Below the pieces are notes generated by a model, which saw only the letters and a program-made list of their open reading frames with translations, was not told where the DNA came from and did no database searches. Source: JAOBAU01 sp034667465 (GTDB lineage Bacteria; Acidobacteriota; Thermoanaerobaculia; Gp7-AA8). From it: a stretch of DNA of 64,000 bases. Numbering within the stretch: the first letter of the stretch is position 1; each line of letters opens with the position of its first letter. Of the stretch, positions 42,924 through 50,260 are shown one piece after another. The stretch lies in the NCBI GenBank assembly GCA_034667465.1, contig JAXDJV010000025.1, positions 248,001-312,000 on the forward strand, given 5' to 3'. The position numbers and the translations under genes were made by a program.

Positions 42924-45778
42924 CGCGCCACTCCTTCGGTCCGTTTTGCGACTGCTTCTTTCACTGCTGACGCCAGCCATGCGAGGCCGCGGTCGACGTC
43001 GTTGCCGAGATGAATGCGCAGCGCGCGGCGGCCGCGTGATGCGAGCGACTGGAAATCGCCGAGCGCCTGCGCGCGTGCGAGCGTCGCGAACGTGAACGGT
43101 TCGCCGGGGATCTTCAGGTCGATCGCGTCGTCAGCCGTCAGTTGCAGGAAGACGCCGTTGTCGGCGCCGCCTTTGTGCAGCTGGCCCGTGGAATGGAGAA
43201 AGCGCGGACCGTATCCGGTCGTCGTCGCAACATGCAGCTCGCTCGCGATCGTTTCGCGAATCTGTGCGATGAGCCGATCGCGTTCCGGCGTTTCCGGGAA
43301 GTACTCGGTGAGCGCGACGTAATCGCCGGCCGAGACCATCGACAGGAGCATCGACAACGTCGACCGCGGATCGCCGCTGCCGGAAGGACCGCGGCTGCCG
43401 GATGACGTGTAGATCGTCACGTCGCCCGGCGTACCGACCACATCCTGCTCGGTCAGTTTTCCATTCGTCCTGAACTCGTCGAGGAGTTTTTTCGTGTTGT
43501 CTTTCGACTCCTGCACGTTCGGCTGATCGAACGCGTCGATGCCGAGGATCGCGCCGGCGACGGCGGTGGCGAACTCCCAGACGAAGAAGATTTCGCCGAG
43601 GTCGAGCGTGTCTTCGAGAATGAGATCGATGACCGGATGTCCGGCATCGGCGAGCTCGCGCAAACGCGCCGTCTCATCGGAGCCGCGCAGTCGCACGGAA
43701 ACGAAGACGCGATCTTTGCCATACGAGGCGACGTCGATCGGCGGCTCGCCGGCGACGGGAAGGATTCCCTTCCCTTCCTTCCCCGTCGATTCGGCGACGA
43801 GCTGTTCGATCCAGAGACCGAGCGTGTCGAGCGGCGGCGGCGTGATGAGCGTCAGCTTGTTGCGTCCCTGCTCCGCGAGCGTGCCGATGATCACGCCGAG
43901 CATCGCCGGCGGATTCTTCTTCACACTCGGCGTGCGCGCGACGTGCGCCGCATGGACGGCGCGATCGACCAGCGTCTCGACGTCGATGCCGCTGATCGCC
44001 GCCGGCACCAGTCCGAAGTACGACAGCGCCGAATAGCGGCCGCCGATGTCGGCAGGATTGATGAAGATTTTTCGGAAGTTGTCGCGCGCGGCGTCTTTGC
44101 CGAGCTGCGTGTTCGGATCGGTGACGGCGATGAAGTTCTCGCCGGCCTTCTCCCCTTTCACCGACTTCACGCGATCGTAGAAGTACTCGTGAAAGACATG
44201 CGGCTCGGTCGTCGTCCCCGACTTCGACGCGACCATGAAGAGCGTCCGCTCCAGGTTCAGCTGATCTTCGAGTTTCTGAACGGCCGATGGAACCGTGGAG
44301 TCGAGGATGCGCAGGCGCGGCCATCCTTCCTTCGCACCGAACACGCGCCGCGTCACTTCGGAACAAAGTGACGACCCGCCCATGCCGAGGACCACGACGT
44401 CGTCGAAGTCGCCGTGAATCTCCTTCGCGAACTTCACGAGCTCTTTGACGCCGGCCTGCATCTCCTCGACGACCGTCAGCCAGCCGAGGGCGTTCGCGAT
44501 GATCTTTTTGTGCGCGTCGTCGTTCTTCCAGAGCGTCGCGTCTTTCTTCCAGATCCGCTCGACGAACTTCTCTTTGTCGGCGCGCTGCACGTTCTGATCG
44601 ACGAGCAGCTGTTCGGTGGCGAGGTGGACGGTGTGGCGTTCGGCCATCCCGCGAATGGCGAGATCGCGTCGCGCTTCGATCGTCGCCAGCAGCGATTCGA
44701 ACGACGCGTCGAACGACTTGACGCCTTCTTCGGTGAGCTGCTGCGTGATGTTCGGGAGCGAGAAGCCTTTCGCCGCGAACGTCTCGAGCACGTGGCGCGC
44801 GTCATCGACGTTTTCTTCGAGCGTCAGCGCGACTTTGCCGTGATCGCGGAAGGCGTCGTAGGTGGCCGGCGGCACCGTGTTGACGGTGTCGGATCCGATC
44901 AGCGACTCGATGTAAAGCACGTCGCTGTACTTCGGATTCTTGGTGCCGGTCGACGCCCAGAGCGGACGCTGCACGCGCGCGCCTTTGTCGCGCAGTTTCG
45001 TGAAGCGCTCGCTCTCGAAGATCTCTTTGAAGAGCTGATACGCGAGCTTTGCGTTGGCGATGGCGACTTTTCCGAGAAGTGATTCGAGAGCTTTCTTTTC
45101 GGCGTCGTCGGTTGCATCTTTCAGGCGCGCTTCGATCTGCTTGTCGGCCTGCGCGTCGATGCGGCTGACGAAGAAGCTCGCCACCGACGCGATGTCGCCG
45201 ATCGGCTTTCCTTTTTCTGCGCGGCGCTCGAGACCGCGCAGGTACGCTTCGATCACCTGCGCGTAAACGTCGTTCGAGAAGATGAGCGTGATGTTGACGT
45301 TGATCCCGTTCGCGATCGTCTCTTCGATCGCCGGGATTCCCTCCGGCGTCGCCGGAATCTTGATCATCACGTTCGGACGGCCGAGCAGTTTGAAGAGCCG
45401 CTTCGCTTCTTCGATCGTTCCTTCGGTGTTGCGCGCGAGGAGTGGCGATACTTCGATCGAGACGAAGCCGTCGCCGCCGTTGTTGCGATCGTAGACGGGG
45501 CGAAAGACATCGGCCGCTTTGCTGATGTCGTCGAGTACGAGCTCGTCGTAAATCTCGTCGCGCGTTTTGTTTTTCGATGCGAGCTCGCGCAGTTGCGAGT
45601 CGTAGTCTTCACTGCCGCCGATCGCTTTTTCAAAGATGGTCGGATTCGAGGTCAGACCGCGCAGGTCGTCCTCATCGATCATCTGTTGAAGTTTGCCGGA
45701 CGTGAGGAGCTTGCGCTCCATCTGGTCGAACCAGACGCTCTGTCCGACTTTGGCGAGTTCCGCGAGGGGATTGCTCAT
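42920..45778 (-). CDS. Bifunctional transaldolase / glucose-6-phosphate isomerase
   Basis: A 952-residue natural fusion. Residues 1 to about 365 are a transaldolase (LTSNPTIFEKAI; Schiff-base Lys140 in NVMIKIPATPEG; NVNITLIFS). Residues about 400-945 are a glucose-6-phosphate isomerase (VVLGMGGSSLCSEV, SKSGTTTEP and a C-terminal TSTGYGPRFLHSTGQLHKGG). The same fusion is known in several Acidobacteriota, Cyanobacteria and Deinococcus relatives. It links glycolysis and the pentose phosphate pathway and precedes gnd with a 4-bp overlap, so the whole unit channels fructose, glucose and pentose phosphates. Confidence 0.95.
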   Translation of the reverse strand: MSNPLAELAKVGQSVWFDQMERKLLTSGKLQQMIDEDDLRGLTSNPTIFEKAIGGSEDYDSQLRELASKNKTRDEIYDELVLDDISKAADVFRPVYDRNNGGDGFVSIEVSPLLARNTEGTIEEAKRLFKLLGRPNVMIKIPATPEGIPAIEETIANGINVNITLIFSNDVYAQVIEAYLRGLERRAEKGKPIGDIASVASFFVSRIDAQADKQIEARLKDATDDAEKKALESLLGKVAIANAKLAYQLFKEIFESERFTKLRDKGARVQRPLWASTGTKNPKYSDVLYIESLIGSDTVNTVPPATYDAFRDHGKVALTLEENVDDARHVLETFAAKGFSLPNITQQLTEEGVKSFDASFESLLATIEARRDLAIRGMAERHTVHLATEQLLVDQNVQRADKEKFVERIWKKDATLWKNDDAHKKIIANALGWLTVVEEMQAGVKELVKFAKEIHGDFDDVVVLGMGGSSLCSEVTRRVFGAKEGWPRLRILDSTVPSAVQKLEDQLNLERTLFMVASKSGTTTEPHVFHEYFYDRVKSVKGEKAGENFIAVTDPNTQLGKDAARDNFRKIFINPADIGGRYSALSYFGLVPAAISGIDVETLVDRAVHAAHVARTPSVKKNPPAMLGVIIGTLAEQGRNKLTLITPPPLDTLGLWIEQLVAESTGKEGKGILPVAGEPPIDVASYGKDRVFVSVRLRGSDETARLRELADAGHPVIDLILEDTLDLGEIFFVWEFATAVAGAILGIDAFDQPNVQESKDNTKKLLDEFRTNGKLTEQDVVGTPGDVTIYTSSGSRGPSGSGDPRSTLSMLLSMVSAGDYVALTEYFPETPERDRLIAQIRETIASELHVATTTGYGPRFLHSTGQLHKGGADNGVFLQLTADDAIDLKIPGEPFTFATLARAQALGDFQSLASRGRRALRIHLGNDVDRGLAWLASAVKEAVAKRTEGVAR

Positions 45779-45829
45779 GCAGAGACCTCCAGAAAAGGGA
45801 GGTAAGCATATCGCTATCCCGCGCCGCTT

Positions 45830-46555
45830 TCAGGCGTCGACTCCCGCGCGTTTGATCGCCTGCGTGGCGATGCGCGCAACCCACGTCGTGACGGCGATCG
45901 CGACGATGACGCCGACGACGTTGATCGTCGTCTTCAGCGTGCTGGCGCTACCGGTCGCGGCCGCGGTTGCGGCGGCGCTCGCCCAGACGAACGCGAGCGT
46001 GACCGGGATGATCCCGAAGAAGGTCGCGACGACGTAGCGAAGCGTGCTGATGCCGGTCAGACCGAATGCGTAGTTCACCCAGGTGAAGGGAAAAATCGGC
46101 GCGAGGCGGATCAGGAAAACGATCTTCGCCCCTTCTTTGGCGATGGCGCGATCGAGCGCGCGGAACTTCGCGTTGCCGGCCGTCATCGCTTCGACTTTCT
46201 TTCGAAAGATCGTCCGCGCGAGCAGGAACGCCGCGGTCGCGCCGAGTGTGCCGCCGATGATGACGATCACCGAGCCGAGCGCGAAGCCGTAGATCGCGCC
46301 GGCGCCAAGCGTCAGGGCGATGGCGGGGATGAAGAAGACGCAGCAGACGATGTAGGCGAGCACATAGAGAACGTAGCCGGCGGCGCCGAGTCCCTGGACG
46401 TACAGCTGAAACTGCTTCATCCAGAGATTGACCGGGAGAACTCGGAAGAGAACGATCAGTCCCGCTACCGCGAGTAGAACGATGGCGATCTTTCCCCAGG
46501 GAACGCGCGATTTCGTCGTGTCGGCAGACTCGGCCACAGAGGCGGATTCAAACAC
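45830..46555 (-). CDS. TVP38/TMEM64 (DedA-like, VTT domain) membrane protein
   Basis: 241-residue membrane protein with a cytoplasmic N-terminus, one helix (about 22-40) and a VTT/SNARE-assoc domain: FFIPAIALTLGAGAIYGFALGSVIVIIGGTLGATAAFLLAR, FLIRLAPIFPFTWVNYAFG and a C-terminal helix pair. Relatives are half-transporters or lipid scramblases of the DedA superfamily. The start is GTG 46555. It lies 51 bp upstream of tal-pgi on the same strand with no clear functional link. Confidence 0.9.
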   Translation of the reverse strand: MFESASVAESADTTKSRVPWGKIAIVLLAVAGLIVLFRVLPVNLWMKQFQLYVQGLGAAGYVLYVLAYIVCCVFFIPAIALTLGAGAIYGFALGSVIVIIGGTLGATAAFLLARTIFRKKVEAMTAGNAKFRALDRAIAKEGAKIVFLIRLAPIFPFTWVNYAFGLTGISTLRYVVATFFGIIPVTLAFVWASAAATAAATGSASTLKTTINVVGVIVAIAVTTWVARIATQAIKRAGVDA

Positions 46556-46614
46556 GCGCGCTCAGGGGAAGCAACAAACGACGGCACGGAAAGGTCGATT
46601 TAGTGAGTTACGTC

Positions 46615-46643
46615 ACGACATCGGAAGAATTCGGACTTATAAT
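46615..46643 (+). promoter_or_regulatory. Putative sigma-70 promoter for the beta-helix gene
   Basis: A -35-like ACGACA (46615-46620, GACA conserved), a 17-bp spacer and a perfect TATAAT (46638-46643) form the best housekeeping-type promoter I see in the window. It would give a leader of about 100 bases before the TTG at 46750, which has a strong GGAGG site. The remaining part of this 194-bp gap shows nothing else recognisable. Confidence 0.6.
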
Positions 46644-46749
46644 GGCCGGCATCGGCTAGTCCAATCACGACCGAGAAGAACCGTCTGCATACGTGTCTCG
46701 TCTGCAGACACCCATAAGTCACTGACCCAATTAATCGATGGAGGCTACC

Positions 46750-47673
46750 TTGATTCGCACAGCTTCGAAACTTTCGCTTTTCGCCATTCTTCTGCTTGCC
46801 ATGACGACCAGCGCGTTTGCCCAGGCGACGCGTACGTGGGTTTCCGGTGTTGGCGACGACGTCAACCCGTGCAGCCGTACGGCGCCCTGCAAGACGTTCG
46901 CGGGCGCAATCTCGAAGACCGCTTCGGGCGGTGAGATCAGCGTGCTCGATCCGGGCGGCTTCGGCACGGTGACGATCACCAAGCCGCTCACCATCGACGG
47001 AAACGGTGTCGTCGCGTCGATCCTCGCGGCCGGCGTCCCGGGCATCACCATCAACACTCCCGGCGCGTCCGACACGGTCACGATCCGCAACCTGTCGATC
47101 AACGGTTCGCTGCAGACCGCGAACCCCGGCACGTTCGGCATTCGCATCATCAACGGCAAGAACGTCAACATCGAACATACCGCGATCTGGGGCTTCAACC
47201 GCGGCGTCTTCATCGACAGCGGCGTGAACTCACCGCGCGTGATGATCCGTAACTCGATCGTCCGCAGCAACACGGAAGGCGTCGGCAGCATCCCGGGCAC
47301 CGGCACTCCGCTGCTCGTCATCGAGAACTCGCAGATCGACCAGAACGTCGGTCACGGTGTGAACCTCGCGACGAACACGAAGATGTCGGCAGCCGGTTCG
47401 AGCTTCAACTTCAACGGCGCCGGCGGTGTGCTCGCCCAGGCGACTTCGACCGAAGCGAACCTGACCCGCTGCGACCTGAACTTCAACGCGAACGGCATCT
47501 TCGCCGGTAACGCCGGCGGCATTCCGCAGATCCGCCTGCACGAGTGCATGATCACGGGCAACACCACGAACGGCATCTTCCTCAACGGCGGAACCGTGAC
47601 GGCGTTCAGCAGCAACATGATCGCCGGCAACTCGGGCAACAACGCCGCGTCGTTAACCGTCGCGCAGCAGTAA
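46750..47673 (+). CDS. Secreted right-handed beta-helix repeat protein
   Basis: 307-residue secreted protein. The signal peptide (IRTASKLSLFAILLLAMTTSAFAQ) is followed by TWVSGVGDDVNPCSRTAPCKTFAGAI, a common entry to bacterial parallel beta-helix (pectate-lyase-like) proteins, and by many short strands with Asn/Gly turns (VTIRNLSINGS, VNIEHTAIWGF, MIRNSIVRSNTEG). There is no catalytic motif I can identify, so binding or structural roles are as likely as polysaccharide lyase activity. TTG 46750 was chosen because GGAGG is 5 bp upstream, while ATG 46738 has none. It is a single gene with its own promoter and terminator. Confidence 0.85.
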   Translation: MIRTASKLSLFAILLLAMTTSAFAQATRTWVSGVGDDVNPCSRTAPCKTFAGAISKTASGGEISVLDPGGFGTVTITKPLTIDGNGVVASILAAGVPGITINTPGASDTVTIRNLSINGSLQTANPGTFGIRIINGKNVNIEHTAIWGFNRGVFIDSGVNSPRVMIRNSIVRSNTEGVGSIPGTGTPLLVIENSQIDQNVGHGVNLATNTKMSAAGSSFNFNGAGGVLAQATSTEANLTRCDLNFNANGIFAGNAGGIPQIRLHECMITGNTTNGIFLNGGTVTAFSSNMIAGNSGNNAASLTVAQQ

Positions 47674-47698
47674 TCGAAACAGATCGAACAAACCAAGC

Positions 47699-47734
47699 GC
47701 CTCCGCCCTCACGGGCGGGGGCGTTTTTGTTTTG
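47699..47734 (+). terminator. Rho-independent terminator of the beta-helix gene
   Basis: A GC-rich stem (CGCCTCCGCCC, a 4-base loop, GGGCGGGGGCG) is followed by TTTTTGTTTT. It stands 26 bp after the stop codon. The opposite gene's stop begins at the next base, so the hairpin may serve both directions. Confidence 0.85.
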
Positions 47735-48787
47735 TCAGCGGATCAGCTTCTTCACCGACTTGACGACCACAAGCGTCGCCGCGACACCGCCGACGAGCGT
47801 GCCGAGGACGAGTCCGGCGAATCCGCTTCCCGCCATCTTCGCGACTCCGGCGCCACCCGGACCAGGAGCGGTCTTCCACGCGACCTGCGGCGCCGCCACG
47901 ACCGGTTTCGGCGCCGGCGTTTCTTCGCGCTTCGCGGCGGCTTCTTCCCTGGCTGTCTCGTCTTTCAGGCTGCCGTGCGCGCGCGCGTAGACCTGCGTGA
48001 ACTCGGCGCCGAAGAGCAGGATTTGCGCGGAGTAGTAGACCCAGAGGAGCAGCACGACGAGCGAGCCGGCCGCGCCGAAGCTCGAGCCGACTGCAGATTT
48101 GCCGAGGTAGAGACCGAGGGCGAATTTGCCGATGACGAAGAGGAGCGAGGTGAACGTCGCACCAAGCCAGACGTCGCGCCACTCGATCTTCAGGTCAGGC
48201 AGGAAGCGAAAGATCATCGCGAAGAGAACGGTGACGACGCAGAACGAGAACGCCAGCTGTACGCTCTGCCAAAGCGCCTCGCCGCCCGGGAGGCGGTCCT
48301 GCGCGAATTTGCCGACGGTGGCCACCGCGGCGTCAAGGATGAGTGAGACGAGCAGCAGGAAGGCGATCCCGAACACCATCGCCACGGAGAGAAAGCGGGC
48401 TTTAAGGAAACCGATGACGCCGGACACCTTCTTCGGCTCGACGTCCCAAATCGTGTTGAGCGCATCTTTGAGCTGTCCGAAAACGCCGGACGCGCCGAGG
48501 ATGAGAGTAACGACGCCAACAACCGTGGCGACGACGCCGCTCGCCGGCTTCGACGCGTTCTTCACCATCTCCTGAACCGCTTCCGCCGCCGTCGGACCGA
48601 GCACGCCGCGCAGCTGAATGAAGAGCTGTCCCTGGACGGCTTCGCGTCCGAAGACGAGACCCGCCACGGAGATCGCGATGAGCAGCAGCGGCGCGATCGA
48701 GAAGATCGTGTAATAGGCGAGCGCCGCTCCGAGCCGCGGAACTTTGTCAGCACTGAACTCGGAGAGCGTCTGTTTCAGAATCTTCAT
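47735..48787 (-). CDS. YihY/BrkB-family membrane protein, second paralogue
   Basis: 350 residues from ATG 48787 with the YihY/UPF0761 six-helix pattern: RLGAALAYYTIFSIAPLLLIAISV, LILGASGVFGQLKDALNTIWDVEP, LPDLKIEWRDVWLGATFTSLLFVIGKFALGLYLGKS, LVVLLLWVYYSAQILLFGAEFTQVYARAHGS. The charged linker (REEAAAKREETPAPKP) and C-terminal helix (LVLGTLVGGVAATLVVVKSV) differ from the paralogue at 36799, which instead has a winged helix. Function is unknown. The TTG 18 bp upstream is an alternative start. Confidence 0.9.
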   Translation of the reverse strand: MKILKQTLSEFSADKVPRLGAALAYYTIFSIAPLLLIAISVAGLVFGREAVQGQLFIQLRGVLGPTAAEAVQEMVKNASKPASGVVATVVGVVTLILGASGVFGQLKDALNTIWDVEPKKVSGVIGFLKARFLSVAMVFGIAFLLLVSLILDAAVATVGKFAQDRLPGGEALWQSVQLAFSFCVVTVLFAMIFRFLPDLKIEWRDVWLGATFTSLLFVIGKFALGLYLGKSAVGSSFGAAGSLVVLLLWVYYSAQILLFGAEFTQVYARAHGSLKDETAREEAAAKREETPAPKPVVAAPQVAWKTAPGPGGAGVAKMAGSGFAGLVLGTLVGGVAATLVVVKSVKKLIR

Positions 48788-48819
48788 GCTCTCGGTGAAG
48801 AGCAAAGCGTGAGCCCGAT

Positions 48820-48905
48820 GTCATCCCGAGCGTAGCGAGGGATCCGGGCGGTGGCTGACTCCTGGCGCCCCGCCCTCCCGGGTCCCTCGCTACGCTCGGG
48901 ATGAC
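48820..48905. repeat. Type C palindromic repeat, copy 4
   Basis: Outer arms are the perfect standard form, GTCATCCCGAGCGTAGCGAG and complement; the centre is GC-rich and variable. The right arm is read as the last four codons plus the stop of the ferredoxin/metallo-beta-lactamase gene (Ser-Ser-Arg-Ala-stop), so that protein ends inside the element. The left arm lies upstream of the YihY start. Confidence 0.92.
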
Positions 48906-49795
48906 ATCCAGGCCACACACTGCTCGAGCTCTCGTTGCATCGTTCCCGCATCGAGATGTACCGGCCTTCCATGCCCCGGCAGCACCCACTCGAATTTGTA
49001 ATCGAGCAGCCGTTGCATCGACTCGATCTGCTCGCTCCATGAATACCAGCAGGCGCTGCGGAAGGCGTAGAGGTGGCTCGTCCGCTCGTTCCAGGCGAGG
49101 TGATCGCCGGTGAAGAGATACTTGTCGCGATAGAGAAAGACGGCATGACCGCGCGTGTGGCCGGGCGTCGGAATCATCAACAGACCGTCGTCGATCTCCA
49201 CCGGTTCGAGTCCCGCGGGCTGGCGCTCGACAGTCGCCGTTTTCGTACGAACATCATCGCGGTGCAGGACCCGTTCGCAGCCGAAGCGCTCGTGGAACTT
49301 CTCGTGATCGGCGACGTCATCCTGATGCGTGAGCAGCATCCGCCGCACGCCGCCGAGCTCCTCCATCCGTTTCACCAGCGGTCCGGCGAAGCGCGGCGAA
49401 TCGATCAGGACGTTTCCGTTCGGATGGGTGATGAAGTAACTGAACGCGCCGAACGAGCTCTCCGAGTTGAAGCCGCAAACGTGCACGTCGCCGTCGATCC
49501 GTTCCGGAAAACTGGCCATCGCCGCGCGCATGTCGCGCTTCGAAACGTCGCCGATCGAGCCGGTCGGACAGGTGATCAGCGCCTGCTGCGCGCGCAGCAA
49601 TTCGTCAGCAGTTTCCGGCTGATGAAAGACCGCCGACTGATCGCCGGTATCGTGAAAGACCGACGGCGCGAGGAGACGGCAGGCGTCGCAATCGATGCAG
49701 CTGGTGTCGACGAAAAAGTCGCCCTCGACGTTGTCCGGAAGACGAAGTGCTGCCAGTGCCATACGACGCGTAACGACGCGCGCCGCCTCGATCAT
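48890..49795 (-). CDS. Ferredoxin-domain metallo-beta-lactamase-fold hydrolase, PYP operon
   Basis: 301 residues. The N-terminal ferredoxin-like domain (about 25-85) has Cys33, Cys36 and Cys39 (CIDCDAC) and Cys76 (ITCPTGSI), enough for one [4Fe-4S] cluster. The C-terminal MBL domain has THQDDVADH (His157, Asp159, Asp163, His164), His213 in PGHTRGH, Asp231 in FTGDHL and His275 in LPGHG, so a metal centre is expected, with Asp in place of the second His of HxHxDH. This fused family also occurs in cyanobacteria and plants; activity is unknown. The stop of the PYP gene is 7 bp upstream, so the two are probably one operon. ATG 49762 is an alternative start. The last codons come from the type C repeat. 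Confidence 0.9.
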   Translation of the reverse strand: MIEAARVVTRRMALAALRLPDNVEGDFFVDTSCIDCDACRLLAPSVFHDTGDQSAVFHQPETADELLRAQQALITCPTGSIGDVSKRDMRAAMASFPERIDGDVHVCGFNSESSFGAFSYFITHPNGNVLIDSPRFAGPLVKRMEELGGVRRMLLTHQDDVADHEKFHERFGCERVLHRDDVRTKTATVERQPAGLEPVEIDDGLLMIPTPGHTRGHAVFLYRDKYLFTGDHLAWNERTSHLYAFRSACWYSWSEQIESMQRLLDYKFEWVLPGHGRPVHLDAGTMQRELEQCVAWMSSRA

Positions 49796-49802
49796 CCCGC
49801 GA

Positions 49803-50177
49803 TCAGATGGTCTCGCGAACGAACACCCACGCGCATTCGGTCTGCTCGCTGTAGAAGAGCGTGATCGTCACGTCGCGGGGCGCCATCTCGAAATCGAAGC
49901 GATACGGAAAGATGACGTGCATCTTCCGCTTTGCGACCCCTTCACGGAACCGGCCGGCGAACTCCTGCACGTTCGTGCATGGCGCCACCTCTTTGAAGAA
50001 GTTGCGTCCGATGACGCGCTGCGGATCGCGGCCGGTCAGCTTCGACTCCGCGGCGTTGTAGCTCAACACCTTTCCTTCGCGATCGAGTCGGATGGCTCCG
50101 AACGGAAGCGCATCGAGCTCCGTCTCCGACATCCTGTCAATCGATTCGGCATCCTGTACGGTCGTGCTGTGAATCAT
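49803..50177 (-). CDS. pyp: Photoactive yellow protein (PYP), PAS-domain blue-light photoreceptor
   Basis: 124-residue PAS protein. From memory of the Halorhodospira halophila PYP sequence, I align residues 21-124 without gaps and count about half identical. All chromophore-pocket residues are present: Cys67 (VAPCTN; Cys69 in H. halophila, thioester to p-coumarate), Tyr40 (Tyr42), Glu44 (Glu46), Thr48 (Thr50), Arg50 (Arg52) and Met98 (Met100). PYPs photoisomerise p-coumaric acid and change structure to signal to an unknown partner. The ATG has AAGGAG 10 bp upstream. The ferredoxin-MBL gene follows 7 bp later, and a CarH/LitR-like gene is divergent. Chromophore biosynthesis genes (tyrosine ammonia lyase, p-coumarate ligase) are not in the window. 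Confidence 0.94.
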   Translation of the reverse strand: MIHSTTVQDAESIDRMSETELDALPFGAIRLDREGKVLSYNAAESKLTGRDPQRVIGRNFFKEVAPCTNVQEFAGRFREGVAKRKMHVIFPYRFDFEMAPRDVTITLFYSEQTECAWVFVRETI

Positions 50178-50260
50178 CCGATTATTGCTCCTTGTGGTCG
50201 ATATGAACGATTTTTATGCTATAACGCGCAGCTAATTTGAATCAAGTAGGCTTTTACCGA
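50178..50260. promoter_or_regulatory. Shared divergent promoter region, pyp / B12 photoreceptor
   Basis: This AT-rich 83 bp (much lower in GC than flanking genes) must hold both promoters. On the plus strand TGCTATAAC at 50217-50225 is an extended -10-like site, 11 bp before TTG 50237. On the minus strand the same bases read as TATAGC (50218-50223), preceded by TTGATT at 16-bp spacing. The two -10 elements therefore overlap, so the promoters should compete. It is the natural place for an operator of the CarH-like protein, but I cannot identify one with confidence. Confidence 0.55.

Noticed and set aside
41493..43013. Long plus-strand open frame opposite gnd
   Set aside because: Gnd is unambiguous on the other strand, and this frame shows no recognisable domain.
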